DNA of 25,133 nucleotides, taken from positions 1-25,133 of the forward strand of contig CALBSQ010000362.1 of assembly GCA_937967325.1 (NCBI GenBank), given 5' to 3'. The notes beneath the pieces were generated by a model. It saw only the letters and a program-made list of their open reading frames with translations, was not told the DNA's origin and did no database searches. The position numbers and the translations under genes were made by a program. Positions 13,308-21,371 of the stretch are shown here, piece after piece. Each line of letters starts with the position of its first letter. Position 1 is the stretch's first letter. This stretch comes from an uncultured Chloroflexota bacterium (lineage in GTDB: Bacteria; Chloroflexota; UBA4733).

Positions 13308-13790
13308 GCGGCGGGCTACCGACCGGCGCGATGGCCGCGCCCGAGCCCGAGCAGCCGCAAGAGCAGCAGCAGGATGATCGCGCCGTCAATCTGGAACGCC
13401 AGGGCGTTGAACTGGATGTGGATCACGACCGGGAGATCCTCCCTCGCCAAAACCCCGGCGGCCGGTCCGGCGACGCGGCGGGTCCTCGGGGCGCACCCGC
13501 TGTGCCTATCATACCCCAGGTTGGGCGCGGGCCAGCCGAAGGCGTCCAGCCAGGACGCCCTTCGTTTGTTTCGTGTCCTTCGTAACGCCAGCAAGTAGTG
13601 AACACGCTGGCTCGACCGAGTACGGCGCGCGATCCCCATGTGGCGACCGGCCCCGACCCGATCGTCAGGGGTATTGTCCCGCGAGGGACAGACGCGACGG
13701 GCGACGAAGAAAAGAAAACAAACGAACGAGGTCGGTTTGCGCGGCTGGCGGACCATCGGTCGCGTCTCAGCGCCAGGTGAGCAGCGCCGC
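13308..13790. repeat. GlsB/YeaQ locus duplication, copy 2 (with 210-bp deletion)
   Basis: This is the counterpart of 10768-11471. It keeps both gene ends and the about 365-bp leader. Relative to copy 1 it lacks exactly 210 bp between two TCGCGCC direct repeats (copy 1 positions 10839-10845 and 11049-11055), leaving one TCGCGCC. The purine-rich block near 13705-13735 corresponds to the GAAACGAAGGAAACGAACGA block at 11394-11413. Confidence 0.8.
13316..13426 (-). pseudogene. internally deleted GlsB/YeaQ copy (36 codons, still in frame)
   Basis: GTG 13426 to TAG 13318-13316 encodes the first 15 residues of the 106-aa paralogue (VIHIQFNALAFQIDG) joined directly to its last 21 (AIILLLLLRLLGLGRGHRAGR, minus shared ends). 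The 210-bp loss removes 70 codons and keeps the frame, so a one-helix peptide with a basic tail remains encoded. The two central family helices are gone, so the original function should be lost. The upstream sequence is conserved with copy 1, so the peptide could still be expressed. Confidence 0.7.
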
Positions 13791-14033
13791 CGTCGCCACG
13801 AGTCTGGGCGCCGCCCGCGTCCGGCCGCGCACCTCGTAGCGGCCGAGGGGATCGTCGGGCCCCCGGCGCCGGCGCGGCTCTCCTGGCTCAGTCGCTGTCG
13901 ACATACTCCCGGACCCGATCTCGACGGCCACGATCGTCGTATGATCAGGGCGTCGCCGCGTCCGCCTCCGTCCAGTTCGGCGGAACGTTGTTGCTGGACC
14001 GCGGGCGGTCGGGACCCTTGCTCCCGCCAGCTC
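13791..14033. other. stretch without a recognised gene before the secreted hydrolase
   Basis: Only compositional shadow frames are present on either strand. The DNA past the end of the duplication (13790) shows no repeat or RNA that I can identify. The hydrolase promoter lies at its right end. Confidence 0.5.
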
Positions 14034-14060
14034 TTGACGGCGGAAGCCCCGTCGTATAGA
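14034..14060 (+). promoter_or_regulatory. candidate promoter of the secreted hydrolase
   Basis: TTGACG (14034-14039) is followed by TATAGA (14055-14060) after 15 nt, or by TAGAGT (14057-14062) after 17 nt. Either would start transcription about 30-35 nt before ATG 14101. Confidence 0.45.
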
Positions 14061-14100
14061 GTTCGTTGTCTCGTCGCCGAGCGTCCGGAGAAGGGCAACC

Positions 14101-15360
14101 ATGCGCCACCTCGTCCGCGTCGCGCTGTTCCTGTCGCTCATCGCCGGCAGCGGCGTCCTCGTCCCTGCGGCGGGGGCGGCCTCGGCCCCGCTCCCCGGGC
14201 CGTGCCGGACCAGCACGCTGCCGCACGGCGCGTTGGCGCTGGCGTGCGTGCCGGCCAGCGGTTGGAATGGCGACCTGGTCGTGTTCGCCCACGGCTACAC
14301 GGCCTTCAATCAGCCATTGGCCTTCCAGAACTTGACCCTTCCCGACGGGACCACGTCCCTGCCCACGCTCGCGCAGAGCCTGGGGTTCGCCTTCGCCACC
14401 ACCAGCTATCGCGAGAATGGGCTCGCGATCCTGCCCGGGCTGGACGACATCCGCGAGCTGGTAGCGGCCTTTCGCGCCGCCCATGGCATCCCGGCGCATA
14501 CCTACCTGGTCGGCGCCTCCGAGGGCGGGCTCATCACCACACTGCTCGTGGAGCGCTCGCCGCGGCTCTTCAGCGGCGGACTGGCGGCCTGCGGCCCCAT
14601 CGGCGACTTCCGGCAGCAGATCGACTACATCGGCGACTTCCGCGTCCTCTTCGACTACTTCTTCCCCGGCGTCCTGCCCGGCAGTCCGATCGACGTGCCC
14701 CGCGCCCTGATCGACCAGTGGGACCAGACCTATGTGCCGGCGATCCGCGCCGCCTTGGCGGCCAACCCGAGCGCCGCGCAGCAACTCATCGCCACCGCGA
14801 AGGCGGCCATCGATCCGGCGGATCCGACCTCGATCGTGACCACGACCCTGGACGTGCTCTGGTACGCGGTGTTCAGCGCCGACGACGCCAGCAGGAAGCT
14901 GGGGGGGAATCCGTACGGCAACCGTGACCGCTGGTACTGGGGATCGAGCGACGACCTACGGCTCAACCTCGGGGTGCGGCGCTTCACGGCCGACGCGCGC
15001 GCGGTGGCCAACCTTGCGCCCTACCAGACGACCGGGGCCGTGACCATCCCCCTGGTCACGGTGCATACCACGGGGGACGACGTCATCCCCTTCTGGAATG
15101 AGCTCCTCTACGCCGGCAAAGCCCACCCGTCGGGCCATGGCAGCGTGGTGCAGCTCCCGATCTTCCGGTACCGCCACTGCAATTTCACGACCACCGACCT
15201 GCTGTTCGGGTTCGGCCTCCTGGTCTGGCAAGCCAGCGCCCAGACGCTGCCCGGGGGCGCCCCGGCCGCCGGGCTGCAGCAGGCGCAGCGCGACTTCGAC
15301 CGGGCGAACGCGACGGCGCAGCGGCCGGCGGCGGCGCCGCCCGGCCCATCGGCGAGCTAG
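14101..15360 (+). CDS. secreted alpha/beta-hydrolase (esterase/peptidase-like)
   Basis: The 419-residue protein begins with a signal peptide (HLVRVALFLSLIAGSGVLVP, cleavage near AGA-AS). The alpha/beta-hydrolase landmarks are visible in order: oxyanion strand LVVFAHGY (about 59-66), nucleophile elbow GASEGG with Ser about 140, acid VHTTGDDVIPFWN (Asp about 326-327), and a late His in FRYRHCNF (about 359). The lid region DFRQQIDYIGDFRVLFDYFF is aromatic-rich. Family members cleave ester or peptide bonds in extracellular substrates; the substrate is unknown. ATG 14101 follows GGAGAAGGG. The last 30 residues are Ala/Pro-rich and end at TAG in a different frame from the beta-domain fragment that follows, so a frameshift at the C-terminus is possible. 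Confidence 0.88.
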   Translation: MRHLVRVALFLSLIAGSGVLVPAAGAASAPLPGPCRTSTLPHGALALACVPASGWNGDLVVFAHGYTAFNQPLAFQNLTLPDGTTSLPTLAQSLGFAFATTSYRENGLAILPGLDDIRELVAAFRAAHGIPAHTYLVGASEGGLITTLLVERSPRLFSGGLAACGPIGDFRQQIDYIGDFRVLFDYFFPGVLPGSPIDVPRALIDQWDQTYVPAIRAALAANPSAAQQLIATAKAAIDPADPTSIVTTTLDVLWYAVFSADDASRKLGGNPYGNRDRWYWGSSDDLRLNLGVRRFTADARAVANLAPYQTTGAVTIPLVTVHTTGDDVIPFWNELLYAGKAHPSGHGSVVQLPIFRYRHCNFTTTDLLFGFGLLVWQASAQTLPGGAPAAGLQQAQRDFDRANATAQRPAAAPPGPSAS

Positions 15361-15416
15361 CCAGCGGGCCGGCCATCCCGCTCAAGACGCTGCTGCATGC
15401 CCACAACGTCGGCAGC

Positions 15417-15671
15417 GTGGAGGTCGACGCTTCCTTATCCTTCGGCTGGGGGATCGCCTATTCCTACGACTGCAACGGCCCCCTGGGCACCTTCATCGTC
15501 CGGCTGAAGCGCGACTCGGACACCGGCTTCGCTGCCCCGGTCGTCAACGACCTGGGCCGCGCCGGCCGGAGAGAGCAGACGCGGCTCCAGGGCGGGACGG
15601 GGAAGCTAGCGGTCGAGGCCGCCTGCGGCTGGGAAATCACGGTGACGGCGAGCGGCGAGTCCGTGCAATGA
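15417..15671 (+). CDS. small beta-rich fragment, probably the C-terminal part of a secreted protein
   Basis: This 84-codon frame (GTG 15417) extends open upstream to about 15351 without a clear start. It reads LSFGWGIAYSYDCNGPLGTF, IVRLKRDSDTGF and KLAVEAACGWEITVTA. The pattern W-x-x-x-YSY-x-C...G-x-F...L-x-V...C-x-W-x-I-x-V is one I associate with small secreted domains that have one disulfide (Cys about 18 and about 69). It lacks its own signal peptide and ribosome site. It may be a frameshifted extension of the hydrolase just upstream or the remains of a separate secreted protein. Confidence 0.5.
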   Translation: MEVDASLSFGWGIAYSYDCNGPLGTFIVRLKRDSDTGFAAPVVNDLGRAGRREQTRLQGGTGKLAVEAACGWEITVTASGESVQ

Positions 15672-16477
15672 GCGTCCGGTGCGGGCGCTCGGCCACGTGG
15701 CGCAGTGGTTGTTGGCAGGCGTGAGCCTATCGCGGATGAGGCTGGGGCGGTTCTACTACGCGAGTCCGACGACGTGCTCGGATGGAGCCCGACAGAAGGT
15801 TACGCTGCTGCGCGAGACGATAGCGAGCGAAGGACGCCACACCGAAGTCATGGAACTGGACGGCGCGGCGCTCTTGGGCGAGCCAGCCTGAGGCGGCCCG
15901 GTGCCAACGGACACCCCTAGCCCACCTTGCCGGTCGCCGCGGCCGCTGCGCTGGCAAGGCGCGGCGGGACGCCAGCTCCAGCTCACCGTCGGTCTGCAGC
16001 ATCATACCCACGAAGGTGACGACGGCCGGCGACCTGTCGTTCACGGTCCAGGCGGCGCTCCTGAAGGTCGGCATCCTCGCCGGAGTCGCCTCGGGCGCGG
16101 TGAACGATCTTGTGGGCGCCAGACGAAGTCGGCGACTCTGGCGGCAGGTCCGCTCCCCGCCAAGGACCAGGCGCTCGTACATGTGGACACGCTCGCACAG
16201 GAGGCGCTGCGACGCGAAGACTTGACCTCAGAGGAAGCTCCGTCGTCGGGCGGCGACGGCCGGTCGGTGCCGTCTTTGAACCCCGCCAGGACATGCGCTC
16301 CACCATCTGGGACGATCCTTGGCGGATGCGCCCAGCGGCGAGACCACGAGGCCGTTCCAGTCTCCCGCTGGTAGACAACACGTCGGATCCGTCGCCGATG
16401 CTGCCGGCACAGGTACCCCATGTGAGGACGAGGTTCGGACGGGATGGCCCCCGGGCCGCGCACCCCGGCCGCGGTCC
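15672..16477. other. about 800 bp without a convincing gene
   Basis: Both strands carry short frames with protein-like bits. Examples are plus-strand VTLLRETIASEGRHTEVMEL at about 15800-15860 and plus-strand FTVQAALLKVGILAGVASGA at about 16037-16096. None has a start with a ribosome site or a recognisable family. The region looks like decayed coding DNA. A long plus-strand frame entering from the right is the shadow of the methyltransferase. Confidence 0.5.
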
Positions 16478-17299
16478 TCAGGACCTGTGGCCGCTCACGA
16501 GGAAGCCGGTCACCCCGGCGAGGAAGGTCCCCTCCTCGCCCGCCTGCGCCAACTGCGCCAGCCAGGCCGCGGCGGCCGCCGCCGTCACCAGACCCGCCTC
16601 CTGCGCCCGCTGGGCGTAGATGTCCAGCTCGAACAGCGCCATCGCGCGGGCGTGATCGGTCTGCGTGGAGGCCAGCGGCTCGACCGCCACCTCCGCCAGG
16701 CCCGCCCGCTTGAACAGCCGGGGGAGCTGGCGGCCCATCCAGCCGTTGCGGATGCGGTCGCAGCGCAGTTGCACCACCGCGCGCGTGACGGCCCGGTCGG
16801 CGGCGTCGAGGACGAAGGTCTCCCAGTCGGCCTCGTAGGCGACGACCCGCCCGCCCGGCCGGGTGACCCGCGCCATCTCGGCCACCGCCCGCTGCGGGTC
16901 GGCCAGGTGCGTGAGCACGCGACGAACCCGGCAGCCGTCGAAGGTGCCGTCCGCGAACTCCAGCAGGTGCGCGTCGCCCCGGCGGAACGCCACGGGCAGG
17001 CCGCTCCCCGCCGTCCGCGTCTCGGCTTCGGTGACCATCGCCGCGCTGCTGTCGACGCCGACGACCTCGCCCCCCGGACCGACGAGGCCGGCCAGGCCGC
17101 GCGCGTCGTCGCCGGTCCCGCAGCCCACATCCAGGTACCGGCCGCCCGCCCGCACCCCGAGCCGATCGGCCATCTGCCGCTCGAGGCGCTGGAAGAATTC
17201 CAGGGCGCCGCGCTCATCCAGGTAGCGCACGAACGCCGCCGGCTGTCCCGTCCGATCCACGTCGCCGAACTCGTGCCCTGCCGCGACCTGCTGCCCCAT
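16478..17299 (-). CDS. class I SAM-dependent methyltransferase (UbiE/Methyltransf_11 type)
   Basis: The 273-residue protein from ATG 17299 has the SAM-binding motif I YLDVGCGTGDDARGL (about residues 55-69), the acidic end of beta-2 VVGVDSSAAMV, motif DAHLLEFADGTFDGCRVRRV (about 107-126) and the post-III block VTRPGGRVVAYEADWETFV. The C-terminal half is helical with LTHLADP and substrate-side residues I cannot assign. Close relatives methylate small molecules such as quinones, polyketides or aromatic metabolites. ATG 17299 follows GGAAGGAG; a longer frame to 17401 adds an unconserved Arg-rich start. It is the only intact gene of the minus-strand block that continues upstream with three broken enzymes, so it may be the survivor of a tailoring operon. 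Confidence 0.87.
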   Translation of the reverse strand: MGQQVAAGHEFGDVDRTGQPAAFVRYLDERGALEFFQRLERQMADRLGVRAGGRYLDVGCGTGDDARGLAGLVGPGGEVVGVDSSAAMVTEAETRTAGSGLPVAFRRGDAHLLEFADGTFDGCRVRRVLTHLADPQRAVAEMARVTRPGGRVVAYEADWETFVLDAADRAVTRAVVQLRCDRIRNGWMGRQLPRLFKRAGLAEVAVEPLASTQTDHARAMALFELDIYAQRAQEAGLVTAAAAAAWLAQLAQAGEEGTFLAGVTGFLVSGHRS

Positions 17300-17545
17300 C
17301 GACCCGTCTCCTTCCCGGTCCAAGGCGTCGTCCCCCCGCCGCGACGATCCGTGCGGAGGGAGGCTCGCGCCCAGTGTACCAAGAGCAGCCGACACCGCCA
17401 AGGGCCGGCCCTGCTGCCGCGGTCCATCGGACCCATCGAAGGAGGCGACGGCGTGTCCAGCCCGCAGATGGGGTCCGAAACGAACGCTTGGCGAGACAGC
17501 CTCGTCTGGCCTCCCAGCAGCGATGCCCGCGGTCAGGGTCGGCGC

Positions 17546-18468
17546 TCAGGTCCACCGTCGCAACAGCGCCTCGGCCCCGCCAGCAAGCTCTCGCACGATG
17601 TCCGCGGCCCGTTGGACCAGTTTCACGCCGCCGACCGATTCGCCCGCCCAGAGGGCCATAGCCTCTATCGCACCGGTCATGCTCTTGTCAACCGTGCCAA
17701 CGGCGAAGCGCGCCTTGGGGTAGCGCTCGCCCGTGGAGCGATTCACCCCCTCGCCCACGATGTCACCCGGGAACGCTTGGGCGGCCTCCACGGCGGACCG
17801 CAGCACGCGATGGGACGCCTCCGGCCAACCCACCGAGAAGGCCTCGGTGTAGACCGTGTCCTGTGCGGTGGCCGGGATTAGCGCGTCGACGTACGCGGGG
17901 TGCGCCACCGCTTCCTCGGCCGCGACGAAGCGCGTGCCCACCCGCACCCCGACCGCGAGCACCGGGACGGGGACGGCCTCCAGCACCTCACCGAGCAAGG
18001 CCAACAGGCCGATGCGCCCACGGACATGGCCCCCGCCTCGATACCCTGCGCGATGATGAAGTCACAGCCGGCCTCGACAGCGGCGACGGCCTCCGCGCAC
18101 GAGCCGACCTGCCAGCACGCCAACGCGCCCTGCGCGTGGACCCGCGCGACGAGCGCCGGATCGGGATCGCTGTAGAAGAAATCAACGACACGCGCCCGGG
18201 CGGCGGCCGTTTCGACGGTCGCGCGTGCGAGGGCGGGAGCGATAAAGCGCATGATGAGATTGGCGCCGAAGACCCCGGTGGTCTGCCGCCGCACGGTGTC
18301 CAGCCGCTCGGCGACCTGGGGGAGGGGATCGCCGTAGACGGACACCATCCCGAGCCCGCCCGCGTTGGCGACCGCGGCAGCTAACGCGGGCGTCGCCAAT
18401 GACCCCATCCCGGCCTGTTGGATCGGGACCGAGCAGCCGACCAACTCCGTGAATCGGGTGCTGAGCAT
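17546..18468 (-). pseudogene. nitronate monooxygenase (NMO/2-nitropropane dioxygenase family), frameshifted
   Basis: From ATG 18468 (ribosome site AAGGAGAC) the N-terminal half is clear: VGCSVPIQQAGMGSLATPAL, NAGGLGMVSVYGDPLP, VFGANLIMRF and CDFIIAQGIEAG. At about 18035 the G-run after GIEAG is one base short, and the match continues in another frame as HVRGRIGLLALLGEVLEAVP, VPVLAVGVRVGTRFVAAEEA and so on to TGA at 17546. About 20 residues of the FMN phosphate loop (the usual AGGIGTGRG part) are missing between VPVLA and GVRVGTRF. NMO enzymes use FMN to oxidise nitronates such as propionate-3-nitronate. The deletion removes a cofactor-binding loop, so the loss of function is real even if the one-base shift were a sequencing error. 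Confidence 0.82.
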
Positions 18469-18518
18469 CGCCTGTCTCCTTCTTGTGTCCATGGATCAAG
18501 CCCGCCAACCGCGAGCCT

Positions 18519-19234
18519 TCACGTGGCTGCCAGCCGCACGATGCGCGCGATGTTCTCCGGCGCGAAGAACTCTTCGCGCCGGACCGTGCCGAGCTCGACG
18601 CCGTAGAAGCGATCCGTGTCCGCCTGGTTCCCCCGGAGCGCGGCCCGCAGGCGCAGCAGATCGGCAGGGAAGGGACCGAGCTGGGTCTCGCGTAGCGTCC
18701 GCTCGAACACCGGCAGCCCGACCTCGTCGCGGCGGCGCTCGTAGTCGGCCAGGGCCGCTGCGAGGTCCTCGTGACCGGAGAGGCCCCGGTCGATGGACTC
18801 GGCCAGCAGGTCGGCGTCGCGGAAGGCGTCGAGGATCCCCTGGGCCAGCAGGGGATCTTGGTGATAGGAGGCATCCCCCACCAGCGCCCAGCCCGGGCCG
18901 TAGGGCCGGCGCACGATGTTCGGGAGGTCGGCGGTCCCCCCGAAGGCTTCGGCCTGACGGCCCTGCCGCACGCGCTCGGCCAGGTCCGGCGCCAGGGCGA
19001 GCGCCGCGTGGTGGTGCGCTTGCGGATGGGCGGGCAGTTCGTCGCGAGGACGCGGTCGAGCAGGCCCCAGTCCTTGAGCCGGCGCACGCCCGGCAGGCGG
19101 ACGAAGTGGTTGCGAAAGGTGTCGCTGGGGAAGGCGGCTCGATCGACGAGGAGGACGCGGTACCCCTTGCGCGCCAGGAGCATCGCGGTGGGCGAGCCCG
19201 CGCAGCGCGCCCCGACGACGATCACGTCATACAT
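18519..19234 (-). pseudogene. FAD-dependent oxidoreductase (geranylgeranyl reductase/monooxygenase-like), internally deleted
   Basis: ATG 19234 starts with the FAD dinucleotide-binding fold YDVIVVGARCAGSPTAMLLA followed by KGYRVLLVDRAAFPSDT (residues 2-41). Near 19040 the sequence jumps, with a frame change, to the C-terminal part of the family: ALALAPDLAERVRQG, FGGTADLPNIVRRPYGPGWA, LVGDASYHQDPLLAQGILDA (the GD-x-x-x-x-x-P-x-x-xQG FAD motif), then a helical tail ending at TGA 18519. Relatives are about 400 residues, so roughly 170 codons of the middle, including substrate-binding strands, are lost. It sits 31 nt after the O-methyltransferase relic and 50 nt before the NMO relic, an operon-like spacing. 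Confidence 0.82.
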
Positions 19235-19264
19235 CGCATCACCCTCGCGCGCAACCAGTCGATC

Positions 19265-19923
19265 TTATGGCGCGTCGGCGGTTTCGGCCACCATCAGACT
19301 CCACTGCCCGGCAAGGCCCTGGCGATCGACTGGCCGCCGGCCGCGTTCGCGAAGCCACCCGCGGGCCTCCTCCTCGCTGTAGACATCCCCCTCGCCCACG
19401 TCCACCACACGGCCGAAGCCCGCTCCGGCCTCGGGGTGGCGCGCCCGATACTCCCACGGGCTCATCCCGTGGATATGGCGAAAGGCGCACTCCCCCGTCT
19501 GGACGCTGTGCCGGAGGCCCCCCACGCCCGCCGGTAGTCCGGCTGGCCGACAAAGGCCGCCCAGGGACCGACCGGCTCGGGGACGTCGGAGCGCAGGCAG
19601 TCGCCGAGCGGGGTGAGCGCGAAGCGGTAATCCGCCCCTTCGCGAAAGACGCCGACCGCGGCGAGCGCGCGTAGCAGCCGAAACAAAGCGCGAGGGTGCG
19701 AGCCCGTCGCGGCGGCCAGTTCGTCGCTGCTGCGCGGGCCATCGCGCACGTGGTCGGCGATCCCGAGCGTCGCGGCGACATAGATCGCGTCGGAGACCTG
19801 GAACCCGCTGACCAGGCGCATGAGCGTGGCGGCGGGTCGATCGTCGGGCTCGATGGCGTGGGATGGGAGCCCTTCGCGCTCCGCACGGCCCTGAACGACG
19901 AAGGAACCCTCTGGCTGCGTCAC
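19265..19923 (-). pseudogene. O-methyltransferase (hydroxyneurosporene/acetylserotonin type), internally deleted
   Basis: GTG 19923 (ACGGAGG upstream) opens the winged-helix dimerisation domain typical of class I plant-type O-methyltransferases: LMRLVSGFQVSDAIYVAATL, GIADHVRDGPRSSDELAAAT, HPRALFRLLRALAAVGVF, LTPLGDCLRSDVP. It continues as WAAFVGQPDYRRAWG, after which the frame shifts to HSVQTGECAFRHIHGMSPWE with YRARHPE. The whole SAM-binding core is then missing: GAGFGRVVDVGEGD jumps to the C-terminal VYSEEEARGWLRERG. Roughly 150 codons are lost. The enzyme would have methylated a phenolic or similar hydroxyl group. Confidence 0.8.
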
Positions 19924-20108
19924 GGTACGCCTCCGTTTTCCATGGCTTCGGTACACCGGTGTCTGAGGCGCGGCCTCCACATGTGTAACGCGCAGGTGGC
20001 CCGAATTGAGGCGGAAGGCGAGAGCCATCCATCGGGTTCTGCCTTCACGACCACCCCAGTGCCGACGTCGCTCGACGCCGTACGTCGTCGCATGGCGTCG
20101 CCTAGTGG

Positions 20109-20216
20109 GGCGCTGGCGACCGCGGCGGCCAACGCAGGAGTTGCCAACGACCCCATCCCGGCTTGTTGGATCGGCACGGCGCAGCCGACCAGCCGCGTGA
20201 ATCTGGTGTTGAGCAT
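20109..20216 (-). pseudogene. 5' fragment of a second nitronate monooxygenase gene
   Basis: ATG 20216, preceded by the strong ribosome site GGAGGAGGT, encodes MLNTRFTRLVGCAVPIQQAG followed by MGSLATPALAAAVASA, nearly identical to the start of the NMO relic at 18468. Similarity stops abruptly near 20109 and unrelated sequence follows. It is a truncated paralogue: a good start and leader attached to about 36 codons of gene. Confidence 0.75.
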
Positions 20217-20990
20217 GGTGTACCTCCTCCATGCGGTGGCCACGTCGCGCCGCATGCTCGACTCGTGACCGGGCAGGCTGGAGCGCCGCTGAGAAGGCGT
20301 TGCTACTGGGGCCATCCTAACATGATGGCCCCAAGAAAGCGCCGCTGCATCCAGATGGACAGTCCTCGACCATCAACCCGCGGCGCTAGGGCGAGGGAAC
20401 CGACTCCTCAACTGGGGGGCCACGTCATGCCAACTGCCGGCGGCGCACGTCGCCTGCGGCATGATCCTAAAGCAAGGGGCGTGCCGACAATTTCGGTGCG
20501 CGACAGCCATCCAACGCTTCAGGCATTGGTCGGCGTCGCCGAGGAATCACGGTGGGTCGCTTGGCGGGTCGTCAGGTCAGTCGAACGGGTCCGGCGCTGT
20601 GGTACCCTTGGCCTCCGCCAGCCGTCACAGCAGGCGCAAGTTCGGGTTGGTCGTTTCGCGCTCCAGTCGCCGGAAGTAGGTGACGTGCAACTTCGCCCGC
20701 TCGTCCAGCCGTTCCAGGTTCAGGCCTGCGATGTGCCGGCGCTGGGGCTCTTCGCGGTCAGCCTCGGCGCCGACCTCGACGCCGTGCGCGCGGGCCGGAC
20801 AGCGCTGATCGAGATCTCGGCCGGTGACCTGAGATCGGTCGTGCACCACAGCCTCTCAGGCAGGTACGCCGAACGAACGCTGTGCCCCTGTTCCCAAGTT
20901 TTTGGAAGATCCAGGATCATACGGCGAGGTATGCTGGGGAATAGTACGCTGGGTCCATCGACAGGCTGTGCTGGGTCAGGGGGCAGAGAG
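20217..20990. other. about 770 bp with only an XRE-type relic
   Basis: No intact gene is seen. A long plus-strand frame (from 20163) crosses the region, but its sequence is not protein-like until it enters the SnoaL gene. The only recognisable item is the HTH relic at 20592-20760. Confidence 0.5.
20592..20760 (-). pseudogene. XRE-type helix-turn-helix relic
   Basis: The minus strand reads RRHIAGLNLERLDERAKLHV, TYFRRLERETTNPNLRLL, TGA (20627-20625), RLAEAKGTT. It lines up with the Cro/C1 pattern (GLSQERLAERAGLHRTYLSRLERGRVNP...LL-x-RLAEALG) with the stop where the linker residue should be. The upstream N-terminus is not convincing. Confidence 0.5.
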
Positions 20991-21371
20991 ATGAAAGAGC
21001 AGAGCACGGTTACCGTTGACACGTTGAGAGAGATTCTTGAGGCGTTCAACCGACACGACACCGATGCGATTATGCGCTTCTTTGCCGATGATTGCAGCTT
21101 CGACATGCCGCGAGGATCGGAGCCGTGGGGAAGCCGGCTTATTGGGAAGGACCAGGTACGGGACGGTATCGCCAGCCGCTTTGCGGGTATTCCAAATGCC
21201 CACTACGGAGAGGATTATCACTTCGTCTGTGGAGCTCGCGGAGTGTCGGGGTGGAGGCTGACGGGGACCACAACATCAGGATCGCCTGTGGATGTGAGGG
21301 GCTGTGACCTCTGGGAATTCGCCGACGGCAAGGTGGTGCGCAAAGACTCCTACTGGAAGATTATCGACTAG
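20991..21371 (+). CDS. SnoaL-like (NTF2-fold) protein
   Basis: The 126-residue protein fits the SnoaL/ketosteroid-isomerase-like cone fold. It has an N-terminal helix VDTLREILEAFNRHDTDAIM, the strand FFADDCSFDMPRGSEPWGS, the helix GKDQVRDGIASRFAGIPN, and the strands GEDYHFVCGARGVSGWRLTG, VDVRGCDLWEFADGKVVRKD and SYWKIID. The order of Asp in FFADDC, the G-x-W-x-x-x-G strand and FADGKVVRKDSYWK at the end are family hallmarks. Members act as isomerases, cyclases or binding proteins, often beside tailoring enzymes; here the substrate is unknown. ATG 20991 follows CAGGGGGCAGAG. The neighbours upstream are broken metabolic enzymes, but whether it belonged with them is not known. Confidence 0.87.
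   Translation: MKEQSTVTVDTLREILEAFNRHDTDAIMRFFADDCSFDMPRGSEPWGSRLIGKDQVRDGIASRFAGIPNAHYGEDYHFVCGARGVSGWRLTGTTTSGSPVDVRGCDLWEFADGKVVRKDSYWKIID

Noticed and set aside
13638..14927. 429-codon plus-strand open frame overlapping the hydrolase
   Set aside because: Arg-rich sequence with no motif; the hydrolase in the other frame has a signal peptide and the full catalytic set.
16319..17881. 520-codon plus-strand open frame
   Set aside because: It is Arg/Pro/Ala-rich and lies opposite the methyltransferase and NMO relic, whose protein motifs are clear on the minus strand; it is a GC-driven shadow.
20163..20990. N-terminal extension of the SnoaL-like gene
   Set aside because: The extension is not protein-like, includes the XRE relic on the other strand, and ATG 20991 fits the family's normal start.
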